64,000 nt of DNA from positions 3,472,001 through 3,536,000 of the forward strand of contig NZ_LT906438.1 in assembly GCF_900186955.1 (NCBI RefSeq). The letters are read 5' to 3'. The DNA is from Bacillus pumilus (lineage in GTDB: Bacteria; Bacillota; Bacilli; Bacillales; Bacillaceae). Positions 54,507 to 64,000 of the stretch are shown one piece after another. A program made the position numbers and the translations under genes. Numbering within the stretch: position 1 is the stretch's first letter; each line of letters starts with the position of its first letter. Under the pieces are notes generated by a model. The model was not told where the DNA came from and did no database searches. It saw only the letters and a program-made list of their open reading frames with translations.

Positions 54507-55382
54507 TCACCCTTGCTGCATCACGTCAATGACTTCTTCCCAGCTGGCTGGTTTTTCCCCATTAAACCGTTCAACGAATTGAAAATCTGCTAATCTCTCT
54601 AGCTTCTGTTGTGCTGCCCGGGACATGCTCGCATCAATATGAGCTGAATCCAGCATTTCAATAGAGCCAAGTAGTTCGACCGCTCGTCTTTTTGCATGTA
54701 ATGCACTTCCTGTCACAAGACGATTCATCGTCTCTTCAAAACTTTTGCTGTCCAGCGTTTCGCTTAGTGAAGAAATCACTTGATCTTCGACATTATATTT
54801 TTTGGAAATTTCCAAAAATTCAATGAGTAAACCGACAATCCCTTTCATATAAATGCTTCTTATTAGCTTTAAGGCTGAGGCATCTCCTGGCTGATCACTG
54901 ATTTTTGTAATATTCATACCGTATTCTTTCGTTAATTCAATGAATCGATCTGTTCCACTTCCGCTAGCAGTGATTGGAACCTTGTGTTTGTTAACCGGAA
55001 GAGATCCTAGCATGGCGGCATCTACAAATAGAGCTTCTTGCTTTTTAATTTCGTCTGCCACTTGTTTTTTAATATCTGGAGTTGATGCCGACACATCCAC
55101 ATATACTTGATTTTTTTTCAAACTTCCTAATACGGATTGAGCCACTTCTAGGGTTTTATTCGCTGGCACAGCCGCAATGACAATGTCAGATTTTCCAATG
55201 ACTTCACTCACATTACTTGTTAATTCGACGCCTGTGCGGGCTGCTTTTTCTTTCATTGGTCCAGCAAGTTTCTCATTCTGTAATAGTACATCATACGCAT
55301 AAAAATGATCTAATCCTTCTGTTTTCAATCCCGTTGACAGCTCATATGCAGCTTCTCCATAACCGATAAAGCCTATCTTCAT
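54507..55382 (-). CDS. NAD(P)-dependent dehydrogenase with DUF1932 domain
   Basis: Beta-hydroxyacid dehydrogenase relative of 291 aa. Rossmann start MKIGFIGYGEAAYELSTGL, then SDIVIAAVPANKTLEVAQ and VDVSASTPDIKKQVADEI (NAD domain), and a C-terminal DUF1932 helical domain (SALKLIRSIYMKGIVGLLIE). It may oxidize a sugar acid or hydroxy-dicarboxylate that enters via the permease. Start 55382 behind AGGGGAA. Substrate not deducible. Confidence 0.82.
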   Translation of the reverse strand: MKIGFIGYGEAAYELSTGLKTEGLDHFYAYDVLLQNEKLAGPMKEKAARTGVELTSNVSEVIGKSDIVIAAVPANKTLEVAQSVLGSLKKNQVYVDVSASTPDIKKQVADEIKKQEALFVDAAMLGSLPVNKHKVPITASGSGTDRFIELTKEYGMNITKISDQPGDASALKLIRSIYMKGIVGLLIEFLEISKKYNVEDQVISSLSETLDSKSFEETMNRLVTGSALHAKRRAVELLGSIEMLDSAHIDASMSRAAQQKLERLADFQFVERFNGEKPASWEEVIDVMQQG

Positions 55383-55393
55383 CACAGATTCCC

Positions 55394-56065
55394 CTATCTC
55401 TGGAATTTTTTCATTCTGCCCTCTAGCCATGCAGGCGCTAAGAGACTGATATCCTGCTTTCCTTCGCTCATATAATGTTGAATGGTTTTTAATCTTTGAT
55501 GTTCATATGCTTGTTTCTCTTCAGCCAACGACAGCATCTCTTCTGCTTTCTCCTTCGGAACAATCACCACTCCATCATCATCTGCAACGACTAAGTCACC
55601 TGGTGATACTTTGACCCCTCCACACGAGATGATTCCATTCAATTCACCAGGCCCATCCTTAAAAGGTCCATTCGGCGTGAATCCCTTACTATAGATTGGA
55701 AAAGCTAATTCCTCTAAAGCGACTTTATCGCGGACAAGACCGTCGATCACGATTCCTTCTATTCCAACAGCTTTTGCTGAACTAGCCATCAATTCTCCTA
55801 AATATGCGTGACCCCTATGATCTTTCCCATCTACGATGAGTACATCGCCTACTTGTGCAGAATAAATCGCTTGGTGAAGAAACAGATTATCTCCTGGCCG
55901 TAAGCTCACGGTAAAAGCTGTGCCGACTACATTCATGCCTCTCGCAACTGGTTTGATTTGATGATCCATCGCGCCGGTGCATCCCATCACGTCTGACAGC
56001 AAGGTCGAGTTAAGCTTTCTTGCCCTAGCTATAAGATCATTTGACACGAATTGAACAGTACTCAT
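55394..56065 (-). CDS. RraA-like protein / HMG aldolase family
   Basis: RraA-fold protein of 223 aa. Conserved parts are NSTLLSDVMGCTGAMDHQIK, GDVLIVDGKDHRGHAYLGEL and GLVRDKVALEELAFPIYSKG. In catabolic operons this family works as 4-hydroxy-4-methyl-2-oxoglutarate/oxaloacetate-type aldolase or decarboxylase; RNase E inhibition is not likely in Bacillus. First structural gene of the operon. Starts at 56065, 56074 or 56077 are possible; I chose the one with the best spacing to AAAGGGG. Confidence 0.82.
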   Translation of the reverse strand: MSTVQFVSNDLIARARKLNSTLLSDVMGCTGAMDHQIKPVARGMNVVGTAFTVSLRPGDNLFLHQAIYSAQVGDVLIVDGKDHRGHAYLGELMASSAKAVGIEGIVIDGLVRDKVALEELAFPIYSKGFTPNGPFKDGPGELNGIISCGGVKVSPGDLVVADDDGVVIVPKEKAEEMLSLAEEKQAYEHQRLKTIQHYMSEGKQDISLLAPAWLEGRMKKFQR

Positions 56066-56114
56066 TGTTTCCATCATCCCCTTTGAGTTATATTCATTAC
56101 ATTTAATTTTATAT

Positions 56115-56134
56115 AAAGTAATATATATTACTTT
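56115..56134. promoter_or_regulatory. Palindromic operator, probably for the RpiR regulator
   Basis: AAAGTAATATATATTACTTT is a perfect 20-nt palindrome, just downstream of the -10 of the operon promoter. A repressor bound here would block transcription; the adjacent RpiR gene is the obvious candidate. Confidence 0.7.
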
Positions 56135-56143
56135 TGTGATAAG

Positions 56144-56172
56144 ATCATACCATCTCATTTTTATTTAGTAAA
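56144..56172 (-). promoter_or_regulatory. Promoter of the RraA/TRAP operon
   Basis: TTTACT (56172-56167), 17-nt spacer, TATGAT (56149-56144). Confidence 0.75.
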
Positions 56173-56182
56173 GCGCTTTCAG
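56167..56182 (-). promoter_or_regulatory. cre site over the -35 of the RraA operon
   Basis: CTGAAAGCGCTTTACT contains the core TGAAAGCGCTTT of strong cre sites and covers the -35, so CcpA would compete with polymerase. Confidence 0.75.
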
Positions 56183-56197
56183 AAAATTTTAAAATAA

Positions 56198-56245
56198 AAA
56201 AAATGAGTCACCACACGACTAATGTGTTGTGTGATAACTCATTTT
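56198..56245 (-). terminator. Terminator of the rpiR gene
   Basis: Long hairpin of AAAATGAGT and TATCACACAAC against TCGTGTGGTGACTCATTTT, with T8 after it on the minus strand. It includes the last codons of the regulator. Confidence 0.85.
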
Positions 56246-57070
56246 CGTTAACATATGATTGATTTGATCTAAACGTGGTTTTGTTCTTTCAGGATCATTC
56301 ATCGCTAATGCACTTAAGATGAAATCGACGATAAAGATAGCAGATACGACAGAGTTATGAGAGCCTACACTTGCTGAGGAACACGGTAATACATATTGTG
56401 CATATTTGGTTAGTGGAGAGCTGTAACTGTCTGTAATTAAAAGGACTTCCACTCCATAAGACTTCGCTGCTTCCATCAAATCCTTCATACGCTTTGCATA
56501 GCGCGGATAGCTGACAGCTATAATGAAATCATCCGAGTTGAAATGAACCAAATCATCCATCCAGTCACTTTGATCTGCATCAATATACTGGCAATTCCCC
56601 AATAGCCGATTGATTCCTAATGACATGTACTCGCCAACAGGTCTTCCACTTCGGACACTTGTACACAAAACGTGGCGCGCGTTGGCTATTTTCCCAACAA
56701 TTTGTTGAAAGGTTTCTTCCGTGATATTGTCCAATGCGTACTGGATATTTTGAAATTGCAGTTCTACATGGTTATGCAGGAGCTTACTCTTATTTGAATG
56801 CTTGAGATTCGCCTCAAGTCTTGTTTGAGGGTCAGCTTTATGCTTCATCGCTGATTGAAGCTCTTTTTGAAACTCAGAAAAACCAGAATACCCCACAGCA
56901 GCAGAGAAGCGCATGATGGTTGCTGTACTCGTCCCGACTTTTGACGCTAATTTATCGACAGTTAAAAAAGCGACCTCCATTGGATGTTGTACGATATAAT
57001 CTGCAATTCTCCTCTGTGCATCAGTTAAAAAAGCGACCTTATGCTGAAGCTTATGTATCAAATCCTCCAT
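56219..57070 (-). CDS. RpiR family transcriptional regulator
   Basis: Regulator of 283 aa. The N-terminal HTH_6 domain has FLTVDKLASKVGTSTATIMR, and a C-terminal SIS sugar-phosphate-binding domain has VLCTSVRSGRPVGEYMSLG and IIAVSYPRYAKRMKDLMEAA. RpiR proteins usually respond to a phosphorylated sugar or sugar acid. Upstream of and codirectional with the TRAP/RraA operon but separated by a terminator. Probably binds the palindrome at 56115-56134. Confidence 0.88.
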   Translation of the reverse strand: MEDLIHKLQHKVAFLTDAQRRIADYIVQHPMEVAFLTVDKLASKVGTSTATIMRFSAAVGYSGFSEFQKELQSAMKHKADPQTRLEANLKHSNKSKLLHNHVELQFQNIQYALDNITEETFQQIVGKIANARHVLCTSVRSGRPVGEYMSLGINRLLGNCQYIDADQSDWMDDLVHFNSDDFIIAVSYPRYAKRMKDLMEAAKSYGVEVLLITDSYSSPLTKYAQYVLPCSSASVGSHNSVVSAIFIVDFILSALAMNDPERTKPRLDQINHMLTKMSYHTTH

Positions 57071-57149
57071 TTTAGCACCTGCCCATCCTATCGGCTTTAT
57101 CTACGATCAGATTGTTTTCTTTCTATATTGTACACATTTGTCCAAAATA

Positions 57150-57187
57150 AAAAAACAGCCAGCACGAATCTATCGCGCTGACTGTTT
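57150..57187 (-). terminator. Terminator of pta
   Basis: AAACAGTCAGCGCG / CGTGCTGGCTGTTTTTT hairpin just after the pta stop. Confidence 0.8.
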
Positions 57188-57203
57188 TAGCCGAGATGCT
57201 ATT

Positions 57204-58175
57204 TTATAGTGCTTGAGCTGCTGTGATAAGTGCAAGGTTGTAAACGTCTTCGGCATTACAACCTCTTGAAAGGTCGTTTACTGGCTGATTTAAGCCTTGT
57301 AAGATTGGACCTACAGCTTCAAAGTTACCTAAGCGCTGTGCAATTTTGTAGCCGATGTTTCCAGCTTCTAGGCTAGGGAAAACAAATACGCTAGCATCGC
57401 CTTTAATGACGGAATCTGGTGCTTTTTTCGCTGCTACTGAAGGAACGAAAGCTGCATCGAATTGGAATTCCCCATCAAGTACAAGCTCAGGTGCCTTTTC
57501 TTTTGCAATACGAACTGCTTCAGATACTTTTTCTGTTTCGTCTGATTTTGCTGAGCCTTTTGTAGAGAAGCTAAGCATTGCCACACGTGGTTCGATGTCG
57601 AACATTTTGGCTGTGTTTGCACTTTCGATTGCAATTTCAGCTAGATCTTGGCTGTCTGGTGCAATGTTGATTGCACAATCAGCAAACACATATTGCTCTT
57701 CGCCGCGAGCCATGATGAAGACGCCAGATGTTTTCTTTACGCCTTCTTTTGTTTTAATGATTTGAAGTGCTGGGCGTACTGTGTCAGCAGTTGAGTGTGC
57801 TGCACCGCTCACAAGTCCGTCTGCAAGACCTTTGTACACAAGCATCGTACCGAAGTAGTTTTCATCTAGTAATGCTTTTCTTGCTTGCTCTTCAGTTGCT
57901 TTGCCTTTACGTCTTTCTACGAAAGCTTGTACAAGCTCTTCAAAACCTTCATATGTATGAGGATCATACACGTCAACACCATCAAGTGTAAGACCTAATT
58001 CTTTTGCTTTTGCTTCAACTTCTTGTGTTTTACCTACAACAATTGGCTGCAAGACTTTGCCATCTGCTAGTTTTTGAACGGCTGTTAGAATGCGTTCGTC
58101 CATTCCCTCAGGAAAAACGATCTTTACTCCTTTACCTGCAACCTTTTCCTGAACTGTTGAAAAAATATCTGCCAC
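57204..58175 (-). CDS. pta: Phosphate acetyltransferase
   Basis: Converts acetyl-CoA and phosphate to acetyl phosphate, first step of acetate overflow. The 323-aa protein has the family segments IVFPEGMDERILTAVQKL, GLVSGAAHSTADTVRPALQI and FPSLEAGNIGYKIAQRLG. Start GTG at 58175 behind AAGGAGG. A cre site lies upstream; in B. subtilis CcpA activates pta from such a site. Confidence 0.97.
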   Translation of the reverse strand: MADIFSTVQEKVAGKGVKIVFPEGMDERILTAVQKLADGKVLQPIVVGKTQEVEAKAKELGLTLDGVDVYDPHTYEGFEELVQAFVERRKGKATEEQARKALLDENYFGTMLVYKGLADGLVSGAAHSTADTVRPALQIIKTKEGVKKTSGVFIMARGEEQYVFADCAINIAPDSQDLAEIAIESANTAKMFDIEPRVAMLSFSTKGSAKSDETEKVSEAVRIAKEKAPELVLDGEFQFDAAFVPSVAAKKAPDSVIKGDASVFVFPSLEAGNIGYKIAQRLGNFEAVGPILQGLNQPVNDLSRGCNAEDVYNLALITAAQAL

Positions 58176-58260
58176 TTATATACCCTCCTTGATTTTACAA
58201 AAAAAGCGTTCTCTTTCAAGCATACTCTTCTTCTACATAAATTCAAACTACCAACTTACA

Positions 58261-58277
58261 TTATAGCGCTTACAAAT
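58261..58277 (-). promoter_or_regulatory. cre site upstream of pta
   Basis: TTTGTAAGCGCTATAA on the minus strand, nearly the same as the known B. subtilis pta activation site (TGAAAGCGCTATAA). Confidence 0.8.
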
Positions 58278-58415
58278 TAAATTCATATTTTTCAAACTAA
58301 TTTAATCAATTTCCATAAAAGCTGACTTCGTCGTTCAAGTTTTGATCACATCTCCATTTGGACAAACTATGTTATAGTTGGAACAGATGGAAAACTGTAA
58401 ATAGGAGTGAAATAA

Positions 58416-59186
58416 ATGAGCGAACAACATACAACCAATGAAGCAGCTCAAACACTAGACGGCTGGTATGCACTGCATGATTTTAGAACCTTTGACTGGA
58501 CAGCTTGGAAGCTGCTGACAAGTGATGAGCGGCAAGCGATTCTTCATGAGTTCACAGGTCTATTAGAAAAATGGAAAACAGCTGAGCACGATAAGGCTGG
58601 AAGCCAAACAATCTATAGTATTGTCGGCCAAAAAGCAGATATTATGCTCATGATTTTGCGTCCAACCATGGAAGAACTGGGTGAAATTGAACTTGAATTC
58701 AACAAGACACGACTAGCAGAGTTTACGATCCCAGCTTATTCGTACGTTTCAGTTGTTGAACTTAGCAACTACTTAGCAGGAGGCGGAGATGGCGGAGATC
58801 CTTACGAAAACCCGCATGTACGTGCACGTCTATACCCAGAGCTCCCTTCTTCTCAATACGTGTGCTTCTATCCAATGGATAAAAGACGTTCCGGCAATGA
58901 CAACTGGTACATGCTCTCTATGGATGAGCGTAAATCACTCATGAGAAGCCACGGTTTAATCGGCCGCAGCTATGCTGGTAAAGTAAAGCAGATCATTACA
59001 GGCTCCGTCGGTTTTGATGATTATGAGTGGGGCGTCACTCTTTTCTCTGACGATGTGCTTCAATTCAAAAAATTGGTTTATGAAATGCGCTTTGATGAAG
59101 TCAGTGCACGCTACGGCGAATTTGGTTCCTTCTTTGTCGGAAACCGATTAGCAAACGAGCAGCTGGCATCTTATTTTCATGTATGA
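58416..59186 (+). CDS. hemQ: Coproheme decarboxylase
   Basis: Last enzyme of the coproporphyrin-dependent heme pathway of Gram-positives; a chlorite dismutase-family fold. The 256-aa protein has the conserved GWYALHDFR, the Tyr of [18 protein letters not shown] and the proximal His in [15 protein letters not shown]. Good ribosome site AGGAG. Monocistronic with its own terminator, divergent from pta as in B. subtilis. Confidence 0.96.
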   Translation: MSEQHTTNEAAQTLDGWYALHDFRTFDWTAWKLLTSDERQAILHEFTGLLEKWKTAEHDKAGSQTIYSIVGQKADIMLMILRPTMEELGEIELEFNKTRLAEFTIPAYSYVSVVELSNYLAGGGDGGDPYENPHVRARLYPELPSSQYVCFYPMDKRRSGNDNWYMLSMDERKSLMRSHGLIGRSYAGKVKQIITGSVGFDDYEWGVTLFSDDVLQFKKLVYEMRFDEVSARYGEFGSFFVGNRLANEQLASYFHV

Positions 59187-59194
59187 TAAACTCT

Positions 59195-59226
59195 TAAGGC
59201 TTCGGATCTTTCCGAAGCCTTTTTAT
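59195..59226 (+). terminator. Terminator of hemQ
   Basis: AAGGCTTCGGA / TCCGAAGCCTT hairpin and T-run. Confidence 0.9.
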
Positions 59227-59253
59227 GTATTTTTTTAGAAGGGTGATCACATC

Positions 59254-60414
59254 ATGAAAAACTTCCCCATCGCTATTTTTGCTTTAACGCTCGGTGCGTT
59301 TTCAATTGGCATGACTGAATTTGTCATTATGGGACTTTTGCCAAACGTCGCAAACGACCTTCATGTATCTATCTCTGCTTCAGGGCAGCTGATTACTGGA
59401 TATGCACTTGGTGTGGCAGTTGGCGGACCTATTTTAACTTTATCGACTGGGAAAATGTCGAGGAAACGTCTTCTCATTTTATTAATGATCCTGTTCGTGG
59501 CGGGAAATGCTGTTGCTGCTGTATCAACCTCTTATGGTCTATTAATGGCCGCACGTATTTTGACATCATTTGCTCACGGGACCTTCTTTGGCGTCGGGGC
59601 AATCATGGTTGCACGGCTTGTGCCTAAGGAGAAAAGTGCAAGTGCGATCAGCTTCATGTTTACAGGACTGACGGTCGCCAATGTGCTGGGTGTGCCGTTC
59701 GGTACATTCATCGGAAATCAATTCGGCTGGCGTATGTCGTTTCTCGTCATTGCCGTTATTGGGCTCATTTCCTTAATCGGTATCATCAGCTTAGTACCCA
59801 ATCAATCGAAGGAAGAAGTACTTGATATTCGAAATGAAGTGTCTGTATTGAAAAAACCACAAGTGCTCGTCTCTTTTGCAATGACGATCTTTGGTTTTGC
59901 AGGTGTGTTTACAGCCTTTACGTATATCAGCCCAATCCTGCTCCAAGTGACTGGTTTTCAGGAAAATGGAGTGACGCTTATCCTTGTTCTCTTCGGACTT
60001 GGGGTCACTATTGGAAATTTAGTTGGTGGAAAGCTTGCCGACTGGAAGCTGATGCCGAGTATTATCGTGTCCCTGATCCTGCTAATGGCTGTCCTGTTAT
60101 TGTTTACAATCACTTCCGAATTCAAAGTGCCTGCTGTGATGACCATTTTTGTGTGGGGAATCATTTCATTTATTCTTGTTCCTACCTTGCAATACCGCAC
60201 GATGAACATGGCACATGAAGCACCGACACTCGCATCAACGCTTAGTCATTCTGCCTTTAATATCGGGAATGCCGGCGGTGCAGCGCTTGGCGGTCTTGCC
60301 ATCGAAATCACACATTTACAGCTTGTTCCGTTATTTGCTGCAGCTGTAACCTTCATTGGACTTATCATTACGATCATGAGCTATCAGTCAGATAAACGAA
60401 CAAAAAGGGCCTGA
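59254..60414 (+). CDS. MFS transporter, DHA1 (YdhP/AraJ-like)
   Basis: Major facilitator exporter of 386 aa with 12 helices. MFS motifs are GMTEFVIMGLLPNVANDL, GKMSRKRLLILLM (loop 2-3), GTFFGVGAIMVARLVPKEK and NVLGVPFGTFIGNQFGWR (motif C type). Like the chloramphenicol/arabinose-type efflux group. GAAGGGTGATC is a fair ribosome site. It stands between hemQ and an Lrp regulator, not a B. subtilis arrangement. Confidence 0.88.
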   Translation: MKNFPIAIFALTLGAFSIGMTEFVIMGLLPNVANDLHVSISASGQLITGYALGVAVGGPILTLSTGKMSRKRLLILLMILFVAGNAVAAVSTSYGLLMAARILTSFAHGTFFGVGAIMVARLVPKEKSASAISFMFTGLTVANVLGVPFGTFIGNQFGWRMSFLVIAVIGLISLIGIISLVPNQSKEEVLDIRNEVSVLKKPQVLVSFAMTIFGFAGVFTAFTYISPILLQVTGFQENGVTLILVLFGLGVTIGNLVGGKLADWKLMPSIIVSLILLMAVLLLFTITSEFKVPAVMTIFVWGIISFILVPTLQYRTMNMAHEAPTLASTLSHSAFNIGNAGGAALGGLAIEITHLQLVPLFAAAVTFIGLIITIMSYQSDKRTKRA

Positions 60415-60428
60415 GTCAGGTCCTTTTT
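60402..60428. terminator. Bidirectional terminator between MFS and lrp genes
   Basis: AAAAAGGGCCT / AGGTCCTTTTTT between convergent genes; overlaps the MFS stop. Confidence 0.65.
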
Positions 60429-60907
60429 TACTTCACCACGGTCATTTCTGGCTCTTCTATTGGTTTCACACGTTCCTGAATGGGATGAGAAAAAGAGTGC
60501 CCTGATAAGACGATATGAGATACTGTTTTTGTAAACCCAGACACTGCCTGAATAAAGGCTTCAATTTCTTCAAGGGAAACGACTGACAGCTTAATGAAAA
60601 AGCATGACTGCCCTGCCACTCGATAAGCAAAAAAAGCGCGTGGATGCTGATTCATAAAAGCCACAAAACGTTGATACTCCCCGTTTAGCACTGTGACTTC
60701 CAGCAGGCAGTCAATCATAAGCCCTAATTTTTTATAGTTAACCTGAACCGAATACCCTTCGATAATCCCTGCATCTTCTAATTTACGCACTCTTTCTGCT
60801 ACCGCAGGTGCGGATAAATTGACCCGCTTGGACAATTCCCTCATAGATAAGCGGGCATCTTCTTTCAATTCATTTAAAATATGCACATCAACATCGGTGA
60901 TTTTCAT
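60428..60907 (-). CDS. Lrp/AsnC family regulator
   Basis: Transcription factor of 159 aa: N-terminal HTH (LNELKEDARLSMRELSKRVN) and C-terminal RAM effector domain (about 65-145). Probably senses an amino acid. Divergent from the YwfA-type MFS gene and likely to control it, perhaps with the bacilysin genes; inference from position. Confidence 0.9.
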   Translation of the reverse strand: MKITDVDVHILNELKEDARLSMRELSKRVNLSAPAVAERVRKLEDAGIIEGYSVQVNYKKLGLMIDCLLEVTVLNGEYQRFVAFMNQHPRAFFAYRVAGQSCFFIKLSVVSLEEIEAFIQAVSGFTKTVSHIVLSGHSFSHPIQERVKPIEEPEMTVVK

Positions 60908-61052
60908 TCGTACCTCTCCTATCCAAAAATCGTTCCATTTGAAAAGTATTTTATGATAATACTTATGATGCGAAATGTAAAATAAAACTAAATAATGGTA
61001 GAATTTATTTTAACGGAATTGGATGAAAAAGCAAGTTTGGAGGGATCACCTG

Positions 61053-62285
61053 ATGAAAGAATCTTTAGACAGCCAGGCTTCTAAAACATTTCCCATCACA
61101 CTTGCCATTGCGCTCACACTTGGCGTCTTTGCGGCGGGATCGGAAGAACTGGTGATTTCACCACTGCTGCCTGATTTATCAAACTCTTTTCAGCACTCTC
61201 TTGATATTCTCGCCCTTTCCATCAGCATTTATGGGTTAGCTGTGCTGGTTGGAGCCCCGCTGCTTGTTCCTTTAGGGGACCGGTATTCAAGGGAGCTATG
61301 CCTGATTATCGGGCTTTCTTTCTTTTTGATTGGCACCATAATGTGTGCGGCTGCCCCGAATCTGGCCGTATTTTTTGCAGGCCGTGCTATTTCTGGGCTG
61401 GCGACCGGTGTATTTGTGCCAACAGCCTATGCGCTTGTGGGTGACCGGGTTCCTTATGAATATCGAGGCAAAGTGATGGGGCTCATTGTGTCGAGCTGGT
61501 CTCTTTCTCTTGTCCTTGGTGTACCAATTGGTGCCTTCATCGGGCAGAGTTTAAACTGGCGATGGACCTTTTGGATTTTCGCCATCATGAGTCTCATTGT
61601 CCTGCTGCTCGTCATCCTTGAATCTCGTAAACAAACCGCCACAGCGAATACAGGAACACCTCAAGCTAGGGAGAAAGCTGGCTCTTTATGGGGAGCTTTG
61701 AAAATTGATCGTGTCCCCGCCTATTTGACCGTGACATTTTGTAATATGCTTGGATTTTATGGCATGTACTCGTTTTTAGGAGCGTATCTGCAAAGTTTGT
61801 TTTCTGGAGGGCAATCGACGGCAGGACTTCTGATCATGGCTTACGGCGTTGGTTTTTCCATGAGTGTATTTACAGGGAAATTAGCAGACTGGTTTGGCAA
61901 AACTCGTTCTCTTTTCTTTGTGCTGGGCGGCATTACGCTCGTTCTCGCCTTACTTCCTTATGCTCCTTTCTCATGGACATTGCTGATTTTTGCCCTATTT
62001 ATTTGGGGTGCCATGCAAAGTTTATCTGTCACGCTTTTGAGCACTGTTCTAAGTGACTGCTCCCAAACCCACCGAGGCAAAGTGATGGCTTTTTACAGCC
62101 TTGCGTCCAATCTTGCCGTTATGCTTGGTTCCGCTCTTATGGGACCTGTCTATGTCCATTTCGGCTATCATACGGTAGGGCTTGTATGTGCTCTCGTTAC
62201 GCTTGTTGGTTTTCTTATTAGCTTCGTCAGCTATAAACGTGAACGAACCTTACAGCAGAAACATAAAAACACATTTGAAACGTAA
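61053..62285 (+). CDS. ywfA: MFS transporter YwfA
   Basis: MFS permease of 410 aa, 12 helices, with SEELVISPLLPDLSNSFQHS, GDRYSRELCLIIG and LVLGVPIGAFIGQSLNWRWT. Corresponds to B. subtilis YwfA (412 aa), directly upstream of bacA there too. I start it at 61053, 8 nt after GGAGGG; ten codons upstream are open. May export a product or import a precursor; no evidence for bacilysin itself. Confidence 0.86.
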   Translation: MKESLDSQASKTFPITLAIALTLGVFAAGSEELVISPLLPDLSNSFQHSLDILALSISIYGLAVLVGAPLLVPLGDRYSRELCLIIGLSFFLIGTIMCAAAPNLAVFFAGRAISGLATGVFVPTAYALVGDRVPYEYRGKVMGLIVSSWSLSLVLGVPIGAFIGQSLNWRWTFWIFAIMSLIVLLLVILESRKQTATANTGTPQAREKAGSLWGALKIDRVPAYLTVTFCNMLGFYGMYSFLGAYLQSLFSGGQSTAGLLIMAYGVGFSMSVFTGKLADWFGKTRSLFFVLGGITLVLALLPYAPFSWTLLIFALFIWGAMQSLSVTLLSTVLSDCSQTHRGKVMAFYSLASNLAVMLGSALMGPVYVHFGYHTVGLVCALVTLVGFLISFVSYKRERTLQQKHKNTFET

Positions 62286-62292
62286 GTTCAAT

Positions 62293-62323
62293 TCACTGCA
62301 CATCTAGGTATGTGCAGTTTTTT
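62293..62323 (+). terminator. Terminator of ywfA
   Basis: ACTGCACAT / ATGTGCAGT hairpin and TTTTTT; separates ywfA from the bac operon. Confidence 0.85.
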
Positions 62324-62370
62324 AGATCAATTTTTAATATCATCATAAAATACATTTTTTATAAATTTTG

Positions 62371-62400
62371 TTGACAATTGCCAATTTTATTTTTTATAAT
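62371..62400 (+). promoter_or_regulatory. bac operon promoter
   Basis: TTGACA (62371-62376), 18-nt spacer and TATAAT (62395-62400), both perfect hexamers, 34 nt before bacA. In B. subtilis the operon is repressed by CodY, AbrB and ScoC; AATTTTGTTGACAATT over the -35 is only weakly CodY-like. Confidence 0.8.
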
Positions 62401-62434
62401 CTAGTAAAAATTTGAAAAAGATTGGATGGTAAAC

Positions 62435-64000
<1,566 letters not shown>

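Overview
The window is a chromosomal segment of a Bacillus, most likely of the Bacillus pumilus group (pumilus / safensis / altitudinis). It has the Bacillus subtilis backbone order pyrG-rpoE-acd-hbd-thl-fadF / clsB-uvsE-ywjC-ywjA-clsC, argS-ywiB, speB-speE-pbpG-ywhD-ywhC-ywhB, ywgA-ywfO-ywzC-rsfA, lipL, pta-hemQ and the bacilysin genes, interrupted by accessory loci. Starts, ribosome sites and promoters are of Bacillus type, with several TTG and GTG starts.

Layout. (1) 1-2.5 kb: pyrG with a CTP-sensing attenuator, and rpoE. (2) 2.8-7.7 kb: an AT-rich insertion carrying a circular (head-to-tail cyclized) bacteriocin locus: a 96-aa precursor, a second 59-aa precursor-like gene with the middle of the mature peptide missing, and four maturation/transport/immunity genes. 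(3) 8-14.6 kb: a fatty-acid or short-chain acyl-CoA oxidation operon under a FadR-type box and a cre site. (4) 14.7-22.8 kb: two cardiolipin synthases, a UV endonuclease, a Fur-controlled ABC exporter and two S66 (LD-carboxypeptidase/MccF-like) peptidases. (5) 22.9 kb: a 21-aa amphipathic peptide gene with its own ribosome site and terminator. (6) 23.5-31.9 kb: argS, polyamine genes, the PBP pbpG, the M50 protease ywhC and a tautomerase. (7) 32-33.4 kb: a small membrane protein and a secreted metzincin protease. (8) 33.7-41.7 kb: a sulfur-amino-acid scavenging locus like B. subtilis ytmI-ytnM, with two flavin monooxygenases, an FMN reductase, an acetyltransferase, a glutaredoxin-like protein, a polar amino acid ABC transporter and a LysR regulator. 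(9) 41.7-49 kb: ywgA, ywfO, ywzC, rsfA, a cellulose-synthase-like glycosyltransferase with two PilZ-like domains, a TPR protein and lipL. (10) 49.2-52.7 kb: a type VII secretion LXG toxin cassette with two accessory proteins and two SMI1/KNR4 immunity candidates. (11) 52.8-57.1 kb: a catabolic operon (TRAP-type permease, DUF1932 dehydrogenase, RraA-like protein) with an RpiR regulator, a perfect palindromic operator and cre sites. (12) 57.2-64 kb: pta, hemQ, two MFS transporters, an Lrp regulator, and the start of the bacilysin operon bacA-bacB-bacC, cut by the window end.

Two antimicrobial systems (circular bacteriocin, bacilysin), a contact-dependent toxin and a possible lytic or signalling micropeptide lie within 64 kb, so the accessory part is rich in competition functions. 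The most unusual object is the internally shortened second bacteriocin precursor at 5758-5937. It keeps the leader, the cleavage region and both ends of the mature peptide, and sits 8 nt ahead of a membrane-protein gene that has no visible ribosome site of its own. All calls come from reading the sequence; no database search was run.
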